From: JBBAGE01 sp041655055
GTDB lineage: Bacteria; Pseudomonadota; Alphaproteobacteria; Rhodobacterales; Rhodobacteraceae
DNA length: 8,037 nucleotides
Reading direction: 5' to 3'
NCBI GenBank assembly: GCA_041655055.1
Contig: JBBAGE010000113.1
Span: 1 to 8,037 of the forward strand
The translations under genes and the position numbers were made by a program. The notes under the pieces are model-generated. The model had not been told where the DNA came from, ran no database searches, and saw only the letters and a program-made list of their open reading frames with translations. The first letter of the stretch is position 1. Each line of letters opens with the position of its first letter. Positions 6,185 through 8,037 of this stretch are shown one piece after another.

Positions 6185-7534
6185 TTGGTCAGTCTTGACG
6201 AAAAATTGCAACCGATTCTCAATGAGGTGCTGCACCGCAATGCGGGCGAGCATGAGTTCCATCAGGCAGTCCGCGAAGTGCTTGAAAGCCTTGGCCGTGT
6301 CATCGCCAAGAATCCCGATTACGCCGGTGAAGCCCTGATCGAGCGGATCTGCGAACCCGAACGCCAGATCATCTTTCGCGTGCCCTGGGTCGATGATCAT
6401 GGGCAAGTCCATATCAATCGCGGCTTTCGCGTTCAGTTCAATTCGGCCCTGGGGCCCTACAAGGGCGGCATCCGTTTTCATCCATCGGTGAATCTGGGCA
6501 TCGTCAAGTTTTTGGGATTTGAACAGATTTTCAAGAATGCGCTCTCGGGTCTGCCGATCGGCGGGGGCAAGGGCGGTTCGGATTTCAACCCGCGTGGCCG
6601 ATCAGACGGTGAAATCATGCGGTTTTGCCAATCCTTCATGACCGAGCTTTATCGCCATCTGGGCGAATATACCGATGTGCCTGCGGGCGATATCGGGGTT
6701 GGCGGGCGCGAAGTTGGTTACATGTTTGGCCAATACAAGCGCCTGACCAACCGCTACGAGGCGGGCGTTCTGACCGGCAAGGGGCTTGTTTACGGCGGCT
6801 CGCGCGCACGGACCGAGGCGACCGGCTATGGCACCGTCTATTTCGTGCAGCGGATGCTGGGCACGAAAAAAGACAGCTTTGATGGCAAGCGCGTGACGGT
6901 TTCGGGATCGGGCAATGTCGCGATCTATGCGATGGAAAAGGCGCTGACTTTTGGCGCGACGATCACGGCCTGTTCGGATTCCAACGGCTATATCGTTGAC
7001 GAAAACGGTGTCGATCTGGATCTGGTCAAGGAAATCAAACTGGTGCGGCGCGAACGTATTTCGGAATATGCGCGGCTGAGGGGCAAGGGCGCGCATTATA
7101 TTGCGGGCGGTTCGGTCTGGGATGCGCCTTGCGATGTGGCTTTGCCCTGCGCCACCCAAAACGAACTGACCGGGCGCGATGCGGCGCGGTTGATCAAGAA
7201 TGGTGTGCTTGCCGTGGGCGAGGGGGCGAACATGCCTTCTACCCCCGAAGCGATCCGCGCCTTTCAGGAAGCGGGCGTGCTGTTTGCGCCGGGCAAGGCC
7301 GCGAATGCGGGCGGCGTCGCCACATCGGCGCTGGAAATGCAGCAAAACGCCAGCCGCGATAGCTGGACCTTTGAACAGACCGAAACGCGGCTTGCCGGTA
7401 TCATGCATGAAATCCACGATCGCTGTGCAGAAACGGCCCATGAATATGGCGCGCCGGGCGATTATGTGCTGGGTGCCAATATCGGCGGCTTTGTGCGCGT
7501 GGCCGAGGCGATGCGCGCGCTGGGCGTGATCTAA
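6185..7534 (+). CDS. gdhA: NADP-specific glutamate dehydrogenase
   Basis: Catalyses reductive amination of 2-oxoglutarate with ammonium and NADPH to glutamate (EC 1.4.1.4), a cytoplasmic, normally hexameric enzyme. The protein is 449 residues from TTG 6185, or 451 from ATG 6179, against 447 in E. coli GdhA, and it is colinear with that enzyme throughout. Counting from the ATG: substrate lysine K95 in GPYKGGIRFHPSVNL; catalytic lysine K131 in GGGKGGSDF; catalytic aspartate D171 in VPAGDIGVGGREVG; dinucleotide motif GSGNVA at 243-248; then CSDSNG, with Ser at the position that favours NADPH over NADH in this group; LPCATQNEL; and APGKAANAGGVATSALEMQQN near the C-terminus. No frameshift or missing active-site residue is seen. 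The start is uncertain: GGAGG abuts the ATG, so the TTG two codons later is preferred. I see no convincing promoter in the 136 bases upstream. A hairpin follows the gene. Its role is ammonium assimilation, at high ammonium in most bacteria. Confidence 0.96.
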   Translation: MVSLDEKLQPILNEVLHRNAGEHEFHQAVREVLESLGRVIAKNPDYAGEALIERICEPERQIIFRVPWVDDHGQVHINRGFRVQFNSALGPYKGGIRFHPSVNLGIVKFLGFEQIFKNALSGLPIGGGKGGSDFNPRGRSDGEIMRFCQSFMTELYRHLGEYTDVPAGDIGVGGREVGYMFGQYKRLTNRYEAGVLTGKGLVYGGSRARTEATGYGTVYFVQRMLGTKKDSFDGKRVTVSGSGNVAIYAMEKALTFGATITACSDSNGYIVDENGVDLDLVKEIKLVRRERISEYARLRGKGAHYIAGGSVWDAPCDVALPCATQNELTGRDAARLIKNGVLAVGEGANMPSTPEAIRAFQEAGVLFAPGKAANAGGVATSALEMQQNASRDSWTFEQTETRLAGIMHEIHDRCAETAHEYGAPGDYVLGANIGGFVRVAEAMRALGVI

Positions 7535-7538
7535 GACA

Positions 7539-7569
7539 CTGGCCGGGCGGGATGTTTTCCGCCCGCCAG
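7539..7569 (+). terminator. gdhA: Hairpin after gdhA, probable terminator
   Basis: CTGGCCGGGCGG (7539-7550) pairs with CCGCCCGCCAG (7559-7569): an 11-base-pair stem with one bulged C and an eight-base loop, five bases after the gdhA stop. The nearest T run, six Ts at 7582-7587, lies 12 bases beyond the stem, so it is not a textbook intrinsic terminator. A terminator or 3'-end-stabilising role is likely from position. Confidence 0.55.
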
Positions 7570-7583
7570 ATGGTGGCTGCATT

Positions 7584-7611
7584 TTTTCGTGATGTTTGCA
7601 ATACACGAAAA
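7584..7611. repeat. AT-rich inverted repeat in the gdhA to exported-protein gap
   Basis: TTTTCGTG (7584-7591) and CACGAAAA (7604-7611) form a perfect 8-base inverted repeat separated by 12 bases. It lies about 80 bases before the next gene and overlaps the T run that follows the gdhA hairpin. It could be a second 3'-end hairpin of the gdhA transcript or an operator for the downstream gene; the sequence alone does not decide. Confidence 0.45.
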
Positions 7612-7689
7612 TCTGATCCCGGGGGAACCATTCATGCGCTAACTGATTGGTGCACTGCAGTTTGCTTTGCATTGCCATAAGGATAGCAG

Positions 7690-8037
7690 ATGAATCGTTC
7701 CGTGCTCAGGGCGTCTACGGCGCTTACCGTTTCGCTTTCGCTTCTTCAGCCGACGGGGCTGATCGCTCAGGCCAATTCCAACGGCGCGCTTGCTGAACGC
7801 GCGCAGATCTGTGTGGCCGATCCTTCGGCCGATGGGTGCGAGGAATTGTTGCTACAAGCGCAGCTTTGTGCCGAAGGGGCGGATCTTGAGGATTGCGACG
7901 CGCTGCTAGAGGCGCTGCCCGGTTCGGATGACCCGGCCCCGGAGGCAGTGCCCGAAGAGGTCGAACCCGCGCCCGTTCCCGAACCGGACGCCGAAATTGC
8001 GCCCGAGACCGAAGTTGCGCCCGAGGAAGTTGCGCCC
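7690..8037 (+). CDS. Exported Cys-containing, Pro/Glu-rich protein, N-terminal part only
   Basis: The open frame runs off the right edge after 116 residues, so the functional domain is probably not visible. It begins with a Sec-type signal peptide: MNRSVLR, a hydrophobic core of about 8-26, and AQA at 26-28 giving a likely signal peptidase I cut before N29. The mature part has four cysteines at 41, 50, 60 and 69, arranged as two C-x8-C units. From about residue 78 a low-complexity acidic segment rich in Pro, Glu, Ala and Val takes over. Start: ATG with AAGGA six bases upstream. Exported proteins with a short Cys region and an acidic, proline-rich linker before an envelope domain, such as an OmpA-like peptidoglycan-binding one, occur in Rhodobacterales. 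That is only a guess at family. The even number of cysteines after a signal peptide suggests periplasmic disulfides. Confidence 0.75.
   Translation, partial: MNRSVLRASTALTVSLSLLQPTGLIAQANSNGALAERAQICVADPSADGCEELLLQAQLCAEGADLEDCDALLEALPGSDDPAPEAVPEEVEPAPVPEPDAEIAPETEVAPEEVAP
7810..7923 (+). repeat. Two tandem 19-codon C-x8-C units within the exported protein
   Basis: Residues 41-59 (7810-7866) and 60-78 (7867-7923) each begin with Cys, carry the next Cys nine residues later, and continue with an acidic residue and a Leu-Leu pair (CEELLLQAQ and CDALLEAL). The unit length is the same, 57 bases, and the DNA has diverged well beyond an exact copy. An old duplication is plausible but rests on few identities. 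Confidence 0.4.
7993..8037 (+). repeat. Short in-frame repeats coding for E-[IV]-A-P-E
   Basis: Three near-copies begin at 7993, 8011 and 8026: GAAATTGCGCCCGAG, GAAGTTGCGCCCGAG and GAAGTTGCGCCC, the last cut by the window edge. The spacing is 18 then 15 bases, so the frame is kept. They encode the acidic, proline-containing spacer of the exported protein and probably continue to the right. Confidence 0.7.

Noticed and set aside
7614..7648. TGATC and GGGGGAACC boxes resembling RpoE or EcfG-type -35 elements before the exported protein gene.
   Set aside because: No matching -10 element at the expected distance: the nearest TAA is 21 bases after TGATC, and GATT rather than CGTT lies 16 bases after GGAAC.
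6602..7678. A 358-codon minus-strand open frame opposite gdhA and the following gap.
   Set aside because: GdhA is unambiguous on the plus strand across this span. The antisense product is His/Arg-rich, typical of a shadow frame.

Overview
The window reads as chromosomal DNA of an alphaproteobacterium, most plausibly Rhodobacterales. The signs are high GC by eye, GC-rich third positions, a MlaE permease with an N-terminal STAS domain, and the set of housekeeping genes. This placement is an inference from style and gene content; no 16S or other marker gene is present. The window is almost fully coding. The longest gaps are about 180 bases (916-1097), 155 bases (7535-7689), 136 bases (6049-6184) and 119 bases (3464-3582), so there is no gene-free stretch over 300 bases.

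Layout. A minus-strand gene enters from the left edge (1-915): the STAS-plus-permease subunit of an Mla-type lipid ABC transporter, with its C-terminus outside the window. A divergent promoter region (about 916-1097) separates it from a plus-strand two-gene polyamine operon: carboxynorspermidine decarboxylase (nspC, 1098-2195) and carboxynorspermidine/carboxyspermidine synthase (2225-3463). The operon is closed by a clear intrinsic terminator (3469-3498). Next come a single large Lon-like AAA+ protease (3583-6048), NADP-type glutamate dehydrogenase gdhA (6185-7534) followed by a hairpin, and the first 116 codons of an exported, cysteine-containing, Pro/Glu-rich protein (7690 to the right edge).

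How the genes work together. The two polyamine genes catalyse consecutive steps: reductive condensation of a diamine with aspartate semialdehyde, then decarboxylation. Together they form the SAM-independent branch of spermidine or norspermidine synthesis. GdhA assimilates ammonium into glutamate. The protease, the glutamate dehydrogenase and the exported protein look like independently transcribed neighbours, not parts of one pathway.

I found no tRNA, rRNA, CRISPR array, insertion sequence, prophage gene or defence island. I do not see a convincing undescribed system. The points worth a second look are details: an arginine in the protease P-loop, two start-codon puzzles decided by ribosome-binding-site placement, an alternating CG/AT tract at the polyamine promoter, and the duplicated Cys unit plus acidic Pro tail of the truncated last gene.
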